The notes under the pieces were generated by a model that was not told the origin of the DNA, did not search any database, and saw only the letters and a program-made list of their open reading frames with translations. A program made the translations under genes and the position numbers. A DNA stretch of 53,132 nt from NCBI GenBank assembly GCA_017935325.1, contig JAGBHV010000028.1, forward strand, positions 1 through 53,132. Direction: 5' to 3'. Each line of letters begins with the position of its first letter. The stretch's first letter is position 1. Shown in pieces: positions 1 through 8,284 of this stretch. This DNA comes from Clostridia bacterium. GTDB lineage: Bacteria > Bacillota > Clostridia > Oscillospirales > Acutalibacteraceae.

Positions 1-120
1 ATTTCCAAACGTGTCATTCTCGAGCGACAGCGAAGAATCTCGTTTGGAAATGCTTTATGTGTTGCCATTTTGAGATCCTTCGCTTTCGCTCAAGGATGAC
101 AGCAAAATGGCAAGGTTAGT
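1..120. repeat. Dispersed repeat, two palindromic modules (copy A)
   Basis: There are two hairpin modules. Module 1 (about 1-51) is bounded by ATTTCCAAACG and its reverse complement CGTTTGGAAAT. Module 2 (about 62-113) is bounded by TTGCCATTTT and AAAATGGCAA. Each interior carries a TTCTTCGCT or CCTTCGCT type sequence. The whole block recurs in inverted orientation near 52803-52918 with few differences. No coding potential is visible. Confidence 0.85.
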
Positions 121-143
121 TACATATAAATTATAATTTATTG

Positions 144-183
144 TAAAAAAACGTCCCTGAAACGATAAAGTTTCAGGGACGTT
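144..183 (-). terminator. Rho-independent terminator of the surface protein gene
   Basis: A perfect 14-bp stem (150-163 with 170-183) has a 6-nt loop. Read on the minus strand it is followed by a run of T (the A run at 144-151). It lies about 20 nt beyond the stop codon at 202. Confidence 0.9.
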
Positions 184-201
184 TCAATTTGGTGGTTAAA
201 C

Positions 202-3200
202 TTAAAAGACAATTTTAAGTGTGTATGCTTTGTATGTGCCGTCTGACTGCAGAATATTGATTTTTGCTGTTGCACCGTCAGGATTCTGTGATTTATAGAA
301 GTAGTAACGGCTGTCATTTTCTGAAACCACACCGTCAATGTCTGTGATTGTGAATTTCACAAGACTGTCTTTATAAATGCCTACACCTGTTGAAAGTGCG
401 TTTGCTTTGAGTTCAATATATTCTTCCGTGCCGTCATTCTGATAACTTAATGTACCTCTCAGCGTTTCAAGATATACAAGAGGGTCGGGGTTATCTGCAA
501 GGCCCATATCGAAGATGATTTTCTGTTCCTTTGTTGTTCCGTCAGGCATTGTGAAAATAATTGTTGCTGTGATATTTGCAACATTATTTGTCTTGTAGAA
601 CATCAATGAACTGGGGTTATTTGTAAGCTTACCGTTTGCATCGGCAATCTCAAATGTTGTGCCGTTTGCGGTTGTTTTGTAAAGACCTACTGAGGTCTGA
701 CCGCTTGTCATCTTGATTCTGATTGTGCCGTCTGCATCCATGATAACTGCACCGCGGATAGGTCTTAAACCTTTTGCAGCATTTACATAGGGGTCGGTTT
801 CGTAAAGCTTGTAAACGATTCTGTAAACCTTTGTTGTGCCGTCTGCTTCTGTTACTGAAATTCTTCCTTCAGGATTGAATGTATTCTGTGAGCCATAGAA
901 GATGTGAAGCTTTTCCTGCTCTATGAATTTGCCGTCTGCATCTATGAAAGTAACTGTTGAACCGTCAAGAGATGCTTTATAGATACCTACTGAAGACTGA
1001 CCTTCGTTCATTTCAACAAGAACATAATCGCCTTTTTCGTCAGTTGCAAGTGAAACCTTACCTCTGATAGGTTTGATTTTTTCTGCAGGGTTGAAGCTGA
1101 TTTCGCTTTCCATATCGTAAAGCTCAAACACTACGGGATAAGTTTCAACTTTACCGTCTGCATAAGTCAATGTCATTGTAGCCACAGGGTTTGACATGTT
1201 CTGTGCCTGATAAGCAACGTATCTGTCTGCAAGAGACTGAATATTACCGTAAACATCTGTAATTTCAACTGAACCGCCGTCTGTCAATTCAGTGTAAACA
1301 CCCGTTGCAGTTTTACCTTCTTCAATTGTAATTGCAATACATTTTTCACCTTTGAAGGTTTTGAAGGATGCTGTACCGCGGATAGTTTTAAGAAGCGTAA
1401 CAGCAGTCGGAATTTCTCTCTGTTCAGTTAAACCACAGCCTGAACATACTCTTTCCTGCTTGCCGTTGACTTCTGTCCACTGGCTCCAGCTGTGACCGAG
1501 TGCAGGAATTGTTTCTTCGGAAAGCACTTTATCGCAAACTGTACATACTGTTTTGATTGAACCTGCGTTTTCACAATCTGCGTCAACCTTTGTTGTTTCT
1601 TCTGTGTGACCGAGTGCTGAAATTGTTTCTTCAGAAAGCACTTTATCGCAAACTGTACATACTGTTTTGATTGAACCTGCGTTTTCGCAATCTGCGTCAA
1701 CCTTTGTTGTTTCTTCTGTGTGACCAAGTGCAGGAATTGTTTCTTCTGAAAGCACTTTATCGCAAACTGTACATACAGTTTTGATTGAACCTGCGTTTTC
1801 GCAATCTGCGTCAACAGTTGTTGTTTCTTCTGTGTGACCAAGTGCAGGAATTGTTTCTTCTGAAAGCACTTTATTACAAACTGTACATACTGTTTTGATT
1901 GAACCGTTTTCTTCACAAGTTGCATCAACGGTTATTGTTTCTTCTGTATGACCGAGTGCAGGAATTGTTTCTTCAGAAAGCACTTTATTACAAACAGTAC
2001 ATACTGTTGTTTTCAAACCTGCATTTTCGCAATCTGCATCGACAACTGTTGTTTCTTCTGTGTGACCGAGTGCATTTACATAATCTGCGATGTAACTGTC
2101 ACCGCAAACAGAGCAGGTATATGTTGTGAAGCCTTTGTTTTCGCAATCAGGTGCTGTCACTGCTTTTTTATAATCGTGACCTGCTGATTCGATAACTGTT
2201 TCTGAAATGATACCGCCACAAACTGAGCAATAAACTGTTGTTTTACCATCTTTAGTACAAGTTGCATTTACAGTTTCTGTTCTGCCTGCTGTGTGACCTG
2301 TTGCAGAAATTTTTTCTGTAACTGTAGCTGAACAAACTGCACATGTTTTTGTTTTTGAGCCGTCAGCTGTGCAGGTAGCATCTGTTACAACCCAATCACC
2401 ATATGTATGACCTGTTGCATTTACATATGAGTTTACATAACTGTCACCGCAGTTTGCACAAGTATGAGTTGTGAAACCTTTTTCTGTGCAGGTGGGAGCA
2501 GTAACTACTGCTTTATAGTTATGACCTGTTGCGGGGATTGTAGTTGATGTGTAAGCACCGCAACCTTCAAGAGTGCAGAGATATTTACCTGTGCCTGATG
2601 CTGTACAAGTAGGTGCTTTATCGGCAGTAACCTCTGCGCTGTATGTATGTTCTTCAATAACAAGCTGGTTTCCTTCCCATCTTGTGTGATATCCTTCAGG
2701 AGCAATAAATTCTGCATCATTCACATAAGTTTCTGTATCTCTCGTACTGAGTTTTGCAGATTCTTTTGTTGTTACTGAGAATACTGCATTATCGCCCTTA
2801 GTTACGACTGCACCTGAATCAAGATAAATTTCACCGCCTATTTCACCGTCAACATAAAGTTCACCGCCATTTTCGACAAAGCATTTTGCTGAAGGTCTTC
2901 CCTGAGGATAGCGGTAGTTTACTGTAAACTGTGAATCAGTAAGTTCTCTGTAAGCTACGATTTGTGAATATCTGTCACGGGTAGTTGTTTTGTATCTGTC
3001 AACTGAGAATTTTGCGCCGTCATGAATTGTAACTTCACAGCCGGGAAGGAATTTCATACTGATTGCTTTTGAGTTATAGTATGTATTATATTCGCCGTCA
3101 TAAAGATGAAGTTCGTTATCTCCGTCCATTGAAACAACAAAGCTTGATGAGTTAACTGTAACAGGAAGGACACTTATGTAAAATTTAATTGAAATAGAAC

Positions 3201-4080
3201 CTAAATATCCGCCGCCATAAAGTTTATAAACTTCTGCTTCTTTGCCGATTCTTTCACGGTATTCAATTGTTCTTACAAATTTACCGCCTTCTTTAAGGAT
3301 AAAAATACCATCTGATGAACCGATGAATGTAACTACATTATAGCTGAAACTGCTGTTAAAATATGCAACATTCTGTACTGTAAACTCTGCACCATAATGG
3401 ATAGTAATTTCAACAGTAATATTACGCACATCATATTCGTTTGCAATCCATACGCCTTGGGTTCTCATGTAAGATGAGTGTGTACCGCCGCGGAAATGCT
3501 CAATAACAAAAAGGTCTCTGACTTCTGCACCTGAGAAAGCTTCAATTTCGCCTGAACCTTTGATGTAGCCGTTAGCGACAACTACACCGCCGTTATTGAC
3601 ATTCATTTTTCCGTTAAGAACCATCTGAGCATAGTTGCCGTTAACTTCGTGACGATAGTGGCCACTCTTTTTCAGACCAATAAGAGCCGTTACCATAACT
3701 GTACCGTTAACTTCAATTGTAACGCCTTCGTTAACAGTAAGTGTTCTGTAAAGAACGTCTGTTACATACCCTGTAGCATTTGAGTTTACATCAGGATTAC
3801 CGCTTGAAGGATCGTAACCTGTATAACCGTCTTTATGAGGCACAAGCAGAGTAACGCCTGCTTTGACAGTAACGTTCTGAGTGATAGTTGTATCTTTCTG
3901 CACGATAACCGTGTCACCGCTTACTGCGGCATTAAGTGCATCTTCAACGCTGTTATAATAAACATCGCCGATACTTGCAACGTTTTCTTCCGCAGCTGAA
4001 ATATTCATTGCAAAGCACGATAAAGCAATGACAGCAACGAGAAGCACGCTTAAAAATCTTTTTGCGCTTTTCTTTAACAT
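202..4080 (-). CDS. Large secreted repeat protein with His-Cys3 modules
   Basis: This is a 1292-residue secreted protein of unknown function. The start is ATG 4080 because a GGAGGT ribosome site sits just upstream; a longer in-frame TTG start would swallow that site. Residues 1-30 form a signal peptide (KKSAKRF, hydrophobic core, AxA-like end). Residues 31-475 are Gly/Val/Thr-rich with repeated short strands, resembling a beta-helix. Residues about 477-892 hold 11 modules of about 38 residues, each beginning GH(T/N/D) and carrying one Cys and then a CxxC, so each has a potential His-Cys3 metal site. Residues about 893-1292 are four copies of a roughly 90-residue module starting (I/L)RG. I see no LPxTG, SLH or dockerin anchor. 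Similar GHT/CxxC repeats are common in surface proteins of gut Clostridia (from memory). An adhesin or wall-associated role is inference. Confidence 0.8.
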   Translation of the reverse strand: MLKKSAKRFLSVLLVAVIALSCFAMNISAAEENVASIGDVYYNSVEDALNAAVSGDTVIVQKDTTITQNVTVKAGVTLLVPHKDGYTGYDPSSGNPDVNSNATGYVTDVLYRTLTVNEGVTIEVNGTVMVTALIGLKKSGHYRHEVNGNYAQMVLNGKMNVNNGGVVVANGYIKGSGEIEAFSGAEVRDLFVIEHFRGGTHSSYMRTQGVWIANEYDVRNITVEITIHYGAEFTVQNVAYFNSSFSYNVVTFIGSSDGIFILKEGGKFVRTIEYRERIGKEAEVYKLYGGGYLGSISIKFYISVLPVTVNSSSFVVSMDGDNELHLYDGEYNTYYNSKAISMKFLPGCEVTIHDGAKFSVDRYKTTTRDRYSQIVAYRELTDSQFTVNYRYPQGRPSAKCFVENGGELYVDGEIGGEIYLDSGAVVTKGDNAVFSVTTKESAKLSTRDTETYVNDAEFIAPEGYHTRWEGNQLVIEEHTYSAEVTADKAPTCTASGTGKYLCTLEGCGAYTSTTIPATGHNYKAVVTAPTCTEKGFTTHTCANCGDSYVNSYVNATGHTYGDWVVTDATCTADGSKTKTCAVCSATVTEKISATGHTAGRTETVNATCTKDGKTTVYCSVCGGIISETVIESAGHDYKKAVTAPDCENKGFTTYTCSVCGDSYIADYVNALGHTEETTVVDADCENAGLKTTVCTVCNKVLSEETIPALGHTEETITVDATCEENGSIKTVCTVCNKVLSEETIPALGHTEETTTVDADCENAGSIKTVCTVCDKVLSEETIPALGHTEETTKVDADCENAGSIKTVCTVCDKVLSEETISALGHTEETTKVDADCENAGSIKTVCTVCDKVLSEETIPALGHSWSQWTEVNGKQERVCSGCGLTEQREIPTAVTLLKTIRGTASFKTFKGEKCIAITIEEGKTATGVYTELTDGGSVEITDVYGNIQSLADRYVAYQAQNMSNPVATMTLTYADGKVETYPVVFELYDMESEISFNPAEKIKPIRGKVSLATDEKGDYVLVEMNEGQSSVGIYKASLDGSTVTFIDADGKFIEQEKLHIFYGSQNTFNPEGRISVTEADGTTKVYRIVYKLYETDPYVNAAKGLRPIRGAVIMDADGTIRIKMTSGQTSVGLYKTTANGTTFEIADANGKLTNNPSSLMFYKTNNVANITATIIFTMPDGTTKEQKIIFDMGLADNPDPLVYLETLRGTLSYQNDGTEEYIELKANALSTGVGIYKDSLVKFTITDIDGVVSENDSRYYFYKSQNPDGATAKINILQSDGTYKAYTLKIVF
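1495..2064 (-). repeat. Five near-identical 114-bp tandem repeats inside the surface protein gene
   Basis: The motif around tgaccgagtgc/tgaccaagtgc recurs every 114 bp (about 1493, 1605, 1719, 1833, 1947). Each unit encodes 38 residues beginning HTEET and ending PALG. The units are much more alike at DNA level than the six flanking modules, which points to recent duplication or homogenisation. Confidence 0.85.
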
Positions 4081-4138
4081 TTTAACATACCTCCATTTGA
4101 TTTTCGGGCGCAAATATACAGTTTATATTTACACTTAT

Positions 4139-4167
4139 ATTATAATTTATTTGCATAAGATAGTCAA
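4139..4167 (-). promoter_or_regulatory. SigA-type promoter of the surface protein gene
   Basis: On the minus strand a TTGACT box (4162-4167) is separated by 17 bp from TATAAT (4139-4144). It is about 60 bp upstream of the start codon. Confidence 0.75.
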
Positions 4168-4275
4168 GGAAATAACAAACTTAAAAACATTTTTAATAGT
4201 TTTTAACAAATTAATTTTACGTATATGTTTTTAAAGCATTTTATTTTGTTGAAGATATAAAAAACATAAATAAAA

Positions 4276-4304
4276 TTGACAAAAACACAAAATCAATATA
4301 TAAT
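4276..4304 (+). promoter_or_regulatory. Consensus SigA promoter of metA
   Basis: TTGACA (4276-4281), a 17-bp spacer and TATAAT (4299-4304) match the consensus exactly. Predicted transcription start is near 4311, leaving a leader of about 23 nt. That is too short for a SAM riboswitch or T-box. Confidence 0.85.
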
Positions 4305-4333
4305 AAAAAGAAATGATTTACGGAGGTGAGATT

Positions 4334-5248
4334 ATGCCGATTAAGATTGATAACCAGCTGCCTGCACGTCACAGTCTTGAGCTTGAAAATATTTTCGTTA
4401 TGACGGAAGGCAGAGCAAGTAAGCAGGATATCAGACCGCTTAAAATTATAATACTCAATCTTATGCCTACTAAGGTGGTTACCGAAACACAGTTGTTACG
4501 TCTTTTAAGTAACAGCTCTCTGCAGATTGATGTTGAGCTTCTGCAGATGGCTACGCATAAATCAAAAAACACCTCTGAACAGCATATGCTCAAATTTTAT
4601 AAAACCTTTGATGAAATAAAAAACAACAGATATGACGGCATGATTATTACCGGTGCACCTGTTGAAAAATTAGAGTTTGAAGAAGTTGACTATTGGGAAG
4701 AGCTTTGCCGGATTTTTGAGTGGACTAAAACTCACGTTTATTCAACCTTCCATATCTGCTGGGGCGCACAGGCAGGTCTTTATTATCACTATGGCGTGCC
4801 GAAATATCCTCTTAAAGAAAAGATGTTCGGTATTTTCCCCCATGTGTCCCTTGATAAGTATCATCCGATTATGCGTGGCTTTGACGATGTTTTCTATGTT
4901 CCGCACTCAAGGCATACTGAAATCAGAAGAAGCGATATCGCTCTTGTGAAAGAGTTGCAGATACTTTCTTATTCGGAGCTTGCAGGCGTTCACCTTATCG
5001 CCGATATGGAATGCAGAAACTTCTTTGCAACAGGGCATTCCGAATACGATTGCGACACGCTTGCAAAAGAATATTTCCGCGATGTTTCCCAGGGTCTGGA
5101 TATAAAAATTCCATACAATTATTTTCCCAATGATGACCCCAACAGAATCCCCACAGTTCAATGGCGTTCAACGGCAAATCTGTTGTTTTCAAACTGGCTG
5201 AACTATTTCGTTTACCAGAGAACACCGTATGATTTATCAAATCTTTAA
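4334..5248 (+). CDS. metAA: Homoserine O-acetyltransferase, MetA family
   Basis: MetA-family acyltransferase activates homoserine for methionine synthesis in the cytoplasm. The start is ATG 4334, with GGAGG at 4322-4326; it gives 304 residues, the usual length. Numbering matches the E. coli and B. cereus enzymes: Cys142 ([10 protein letters not shown]) is the acyl-accepting nucleophile, and His235 and Glu237 lie in ATGHSEYD. Residue 111 is Glu (TGAPVE), where E. coli has Gly. In characterised MetA enzymes Glu111 goes with acetyl-CoA and Gly111 with succinyl-CoA, so this enzyme is predicted to acetylate despite the usual succinyltransferase label. It is monocistronic: its own consensus promoter in front and a terminator behind. 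No S-box precedes it, unlike metK in this window. Confidence 0.95.
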   Translation: MPIKIDNQLPARHSLELENIFVMTEGRASKQDIRPLKIIILNLMPTKVVTETQLLRLLSNSSLQIDVELLQMATHKSKNTSEQHMLKFYKTFDEIKNNRYDGMIITGAPVEKLEFEEVDYWEELCRIFEWTKTHVYSTFHICWGAQAGLYYHYGVPKYPLKEKMFGIFPHVSLDKYHPIMRGFDDVFYVPHSRHTEIRRSDIALVKELQILSYSELAGVHLIADMECRNFFATGHSEYDCDTLAKEYFRDVSQGLDIKIPYNYFPNDDPNRIPTVQWRSTANLLFSNWLNYFVYQRTPYDLSNL

Positions 5249-5251
5249 AAA

Positions 5252-5286
5252 ACAAAACCCTGCAGCTCACTGCAGGGTTAATTTTT
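5252..5286. terminator. Bidirectional terminator between metA and the isomerase gene
   Basis: The stem AACCCTGCAG / CTGCAGGGTT (5256-5265 with 5270-5279) has a 4-nt loop. It is followed by T-rich sequence on both strands and serves two convergent genes. Confidence 0.85.
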
Positions 5287-6163
5287 ATGCGTATTTTTCA
5301 ATTTTTGCAACTAAATATTTTGCTGTGTCGTACATGAATCTGAGTGCGGTGGGGATAAATTCATCGTCATAGCGTTTGAGAAAATTATCTGACTCAAATG
5401 TGAAATGCCCTTTGTATCCGATTTCCGCAAGTGCTTTGCAGATTTCATCCCAATTCATGCTCATCGTGCAGGGGAGAGTGTGTTTATCTTTGAAATAATC
5501 GTTATCGTGGATATGAAGGCAGGTGATTCTCTCTGCACCCAGAATGCGCAGCATATCCTGCGCTTCTCTTCCGCAAAGTCCGCAATGACCTAAATCGAGA
5601 CAGCCTGTAATATAGCTGCTGTTTAAATCATCAATATATTTTTTGAATTCTCTGCCGTCTGCACATACGCCGTCAAAACACACATCTCTGTTTTTATCTC
5701 CCTGGAACATGTTTTCAACTGCAATTTTTATACCGAATTTTTCAGCATAGGGAATAAGACTTCTGTAAAAAGCCATATTAAGCTCGTAAAGCTTTTCTGC
5801 GTTCATGGTATACGGCAGATGTTGCATAGGATGCACAACTATCATTTCCGCACCGAGGAATGCTGCAATTTCCATTGAACGTATTATTTTTTCTTTTATA
5901 CCGGCGTTGAATACTTTGTCATCTTTTTTTGCAGACGGAAACGGTGCATGAGCCTGATAACATTTTAAGCCCCGTTCATCTGCTTTTGCCTTGATTTTTT
6001 TTGCAAGGTCCATATAGTTTTCTCCGTTCATGGGAGATGAATCATCTTTCATATGGAATGCAGAATAGTCATATCCGTCAAAGCCTGCATCGGCTATCAG
6101 ATCAAGGGCTTTTTCAATACCGTATCTGTCGGCTAAAACATCTGTCTGCTGAACTATTTTCAT
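5285..6163 (-). CDS. Sugar phosphate isomerase/epimerase (xylose isomerase-like TIM barrel)
   Basis: A 292-residue member of the AP-endonuclease-2/xylose-isomerase-like TIM barrel family. These cytoplasmic metal-dependent enzymes isomerise or epimerise sugars, polyols or related acids. Motifs at the ends of successive strands fit the family: QAHAPFP, VVHPMQ, AVENMF, LDLGHCG (Asp and His), HIHDND and FTFESD, supplying the Glu/Asp/His metal ligands. ATG 6163 is preferred over an in-frame TTG nine bases upstream, because AAAGGTGG lies at the right distance from the ATG. It is monocistronic, with a promoter behind it at 6200-6228 and a terminator shared with metA. The exact substrate cannot be read from the sequence. 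Confidence 0.88.
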   Translation of the reverse strand: MKIVQQTDVLADRYGIEKALDLIADAGFDGYDYSAFHMKDDSSPMNGENYMDLAKKIKAKADERGLKCYQAHAPFPSAKKDDKVFNAGIKEKIIRSMEIAAFLGAEMIVVHPMQHLPYTMNAEKLYELNMAFYRSLIPYAEKFGIKIAVENMFQGDKNRDVCFDGVCADGREFKKYIDDLNSSYITGCLDLGHCGLCGREAQDMLRILGAERITCLHIHDNDYFKDKHTLPCTMSMNWDEICKALAEIGYKGHFTFESDNFLKRYDDEFIPTALRFMYDTAKYLVAKIEKYA

Positions 6164-6199
6164 GATTTTCAACCACCTTTATCAGAGATTGTTAAGTTG

Positions 6200-6228
6200 A
6201 TTATATAATAATTTTTCTTCATATTCAA
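6200..6228 (-). promoter_or_regulatory. SigA-type promoter of the isomerase/epimerase gene
   Basis: Minus strand TTGAAT (6223-6228), 17-bp spacer, TATAAT (6200-6205), about 37 bp upstream of ATG 6163. Confidence 0.7.
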
Positions 6229-6265
6229 CTATGAAAAAATTTTTTCAAAAATTTTCAAAAAACTA

Positions 6266-6294
6266 TTGACAAAACAGTACGAGAGTTGTATAAT
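6266..6294 (+). promoter_or_regulatory. Consensus SigA promoter of tRNA-Gln
   Basis: TTGACA (6266-6271), 17-bp spacer, TATAAT (6289-6294), an exact consensus match. Transcription should start about 7 bp before the mature tRNA. Confidence 0.85.
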
Positions 6295-6307
6295 ACCATT
6301 TGTTCGT

Positions 6308-6381
6308 AGGGGATTTGTGTAATGGTAGCACAGCAGACTCTGACTCTGTATGTAGAGGTTCGAATCCTTTATCCCCTGCCA
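6308..6381 (+). tRNA. tRNA-Gln (anticodon CTG)
   Basis: The sequence folds as a full cloverleaf. The acceptor stem is AGGGGAT/ATCCCCT, the D stem GTGT/GCAC, and the anticodon stem GCAGA/TCTGT closes the loop CTCTGAC (anticodon CTG). The T arm is AGAGG-TTCGAAT-CCTTT with G-U pairs. The discriminator G and an encoded CCA end at 6381. It is a single-gene unit with its own promoter and terminator. Confidence 0.93.
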
Positions 6382-6382
6382 G

Positions 6383-6418
6383 AATCGACAAGTTTCGCGT
6401 GAGACTTGTCGATTTTAC
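6383..6418 (+). terminator. Terminator of tRNA-Gln
   Basis: Stem AATCGACAAGT (6383-6393) pairs with ACTTGTCGATT (6404-6414), followed by T-rich sequence. Confidence 0.85.
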
Positions 6419-6451
6419 TTTTTCACTATTAACTCTTCACTTTTCGTTTAA

Positions 6452-6744
6452 GCAAGACTTTCGCCGAGTTACCATAAGGTAGTTTTTGTTTCTCGAAGCA
6501 AATTCCTTGTATTATTACCAAAAGCCTCGCAAGGCGGTAGCCTTGCTGCATTTTTGGCTTCAATCCAAGAAATTTTGCCTTTCTACGAAACTGCAAGGCA
6601 CTTTAAAATGCGAAATTGCGTGTGCAAGAAAAGGCAAACCCCACCGATAACGCTATCGCGTATCGGCGGGGTTTAACGCATTATTGTGCCGTAAGTTCAC
6701 ATTTTAAAGAAAAAATACTTATGGGAACTCGGCGTTTGTCTTGC
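6452..6744. repeat. 293-bp element with terminal inverted repeats
   Basis: Its ends, 6452-6478 and 6718-6744, are inverted repeats matching at 23 of 27 positions. The interior is rich in smaller palindromes: a 13-14 bp GC-rich stem at 6637-6674 (AAACCCC / GGGGTTT) and a CGCAAGGC/GCCTTGC type stem near 6530-6560. No convincing ORF lies in it. It fills the gap between tRNA-Gln and the glycosidase gene and could be a MITE-like element or a structured RNA. No second copy is in the window and no clear target-site duplication is seen. Confidence 0.6.
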
Positions 6745-6768
6745 TCTTTTTTTATACTGTGGTATAAT
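6741..6768 (+). promoter_or_regulatory. Extended -10 promoter of the glycosidase-reductase operon
   Basis: TATAAT (6763-6768) is preceded by TGG, an extended -10. A weak -35, TTGCTC (6741-6746), is 16 bp upstream and overlaps the right end of the inverted-repeat element. Confidence 0.55.
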
Positions 6769-6806
6769 GATATAAAAAACAATTCTGAACATCGGCGGTG
6801 CGGATT

Positions 6807-8267
6807 ATGAAAGATAAAAATTATTTTTTGAAAAAAGCAGAAGAAAACAGACCCCAATTATTTTTCAGGAAAATTGTGCCTGATGCAGAGCGATTCCTTG
6901 CTGAAAGCGGAAACAGCATCGTTCTTGACCTTAAAGAACACGCTGTGGGACATTTTTCATTTAAATTCGACAACTACGATGATTTTATTGATGCTCCCGT
7001 TCGTATGACAATCAAATTCGGGGAAGATTTATATGAAATAAACAGAGAATTTTCTACTTACGAACCGGGTCTTTCAAAAACGTGGCTTCAGGAAGAAATT
7101 CTCAACATCGACTTGCCCGGTGAAATAAAAATGCCGAGAAGATACAGTTGCCGATATATTAAAATCACAGTTGATTTCACAAGAAAACCGATTGTGCTTT
7201 CTGATTTTTGTTTTACAGCATCAACAAGTGCTGATATCACACAACTGGAAAAAGCAGAAACAAATGACGAAATGCTGGGAAGAATTGACGAAGTTGCAAC
7301 TGATACGCTGAAAGAATGCATGCAAGTATTCCTTGAGGACGGACCTAAACGTGACCGCCGACTGTGGACAGGCGACCTGCGACTTGAGGCACTGACAAAT
7401 TACTACACTTTTAACAATAATAAGATTGTCAGAAGATGCCTTTACCTTTTTGCCGCAGGCGAAACAGATGAGCTCGGTTTTCTTCCGTCATACATTTACG
7501 AAACACCGTATTATTTTTCAGGACGTGCACATATTGCTGATTATGCGCTGTTATTTGTTGTAACGCTCTGCGATTATTACGAGCATACTGCTGACGGAGA
7601 TACTGTTGACGACTTGCTTACAATCTGCAAATCACAGCTTGACTGCTTTGAAAAAATTCTTGATGAAAACCTGATTGTAACACCGCAAAAAGGTTGGTTT
7701 TCTTTCATTGACTGGTGTCCGGGTCTTAAAGCTTTAACAGCCCTGCAAGGTGTGTATCTTTATACACTTGAACGCTTTGCAGATCTTTTGGAAAAACTCG
7801 GAGACTGCGATTGTAAAAAATATTCAGAGTTACTCAAAAAAGTGCGTTTGTCATCAAAAACACATCTGTTTGATGAGAATAAAAAGGCATTTATAAACTA
7901 TCTTGATGAATATCAGTTTAATATACATTCGCAGGTATGGATGATTCTCGGTGGTGTGATTGGTGGTGAAGAAGCAAAAGAACTTCTGCTTTGTGCACTT
8001 GAGAGCGAAGATGCAAAGCAACCTGTTACACCGTATATGCAGCACTATGTTGTAGAAGCAATGTTGAAGCTTGGTATGAAAAAAGAAGCAACAGAATATC
8101 TGAAGAATTTCTGGGGCGGTATGATTGAGCTTGGTGCCGATACTTTCTGGGAAGCATATGTACCGGGTGAACCTGACTTTTCGCCTTATAATGACAGACT
8201 TTCAAACAGCCTTTGTCATGCATGGAGCTGTACACCCTCATATTTTATAAGAAAGTACAATTTATAA
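6807..8267 (+). CDS. Alpha-L-rhamnosidase-like six-hairpin glycosidase (GH78-like)
   Basis: A 486-residue glycosidase with an (alpha/alpha)6 barrel, related to GH78 alpha-L-rhamnosidases. An N-terminal beta region (about 1-125) precedes the helical catalytic domain. The hallmark DGPKRDRRLWTGD places the family's acidic catalytic residues, and later DTFWEAY and CHAWSCTPSYF follow the GH78 pattern. It is much shorter than typical GH78 enzymes (700-1000 residues) and lacks a signal peptide, so it should act in the cytoplasm on imported oligosaccharides. ATG 6807 is chosen; the ribosome site is weak (GGCGG). The aldo/keto reductase gene follows after 17 bp, so the two are probably one operon, perhaps for using a plant or mucin sugar. 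Substrate is not certain. Confidence 0.8.
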   Translation: MKDKNYFLKKAEENRPQLFFRKIVPDAERFLAESGNSIVLDLKEHAVGHFSFKFDNYDDFIDAPVRMTIKFGEDLYEINREFSTYEPGLSKTWLQEEILNIDLPGEIKMPRRYSCRYIKITVDFTRKPIVLSDFCFTASTSADITQLEKAETNDEMLGRIDEVATDTLKECMQVFLEDGPKRDRRLWTGDLRLEALTNYYTFNNNKIVRRCLYLFAAGETDELGFLPSYIYETPYYFSGRAHIADYALLFVVTLCDYYEHTADGDTVDDLLTICKSQLDCFEKILDENLIVTPQKGWFSFIDWCPGLKALTALQGVYLYTLERFADLLEKLGDCDCKKYSELLKKVRLSSKTHLFDENKKAFINYLDEYQFNIHSQVWMILGGVIGGEEAKELLLCALESEDAKQPVTPYMQHYVVEAMLKLGMKKEATEYLKNFWGGMIELGADTFWEAYVPGEPDFSPYNDRLSNSLCHAWSCTPSYFIRKYNL

Positions 8268-8284
8268 CACACAAGGAGAAAACT

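Noticed and set aside
1428-1928. 166-codon ORF made of repeated QSKQYVQF-like units
   Set aside because: It is a frame-shifted reading of the 114-bp tandem repeats in the surface protein gene on the same strand.
1495-2064. Possible CRISPR array from regularly spaced repeats
   Set aside because: The 114-bp units are repeated over their full length and encode in-frame protein modules; there are no unique spacers.
4081-4333. SAM riboswitch or T-box in front of metA
   Set aside because: The consensus promoter leaves a leader of about 23 nt, too short for either; no S-box core sequence is present.
6616-6810. 64-codon ORF inside the inverted-repeat element
   Set aside because: It spans a strong palindrome and the promoter of the next operon, has no ribosome site and no plausible protein features.
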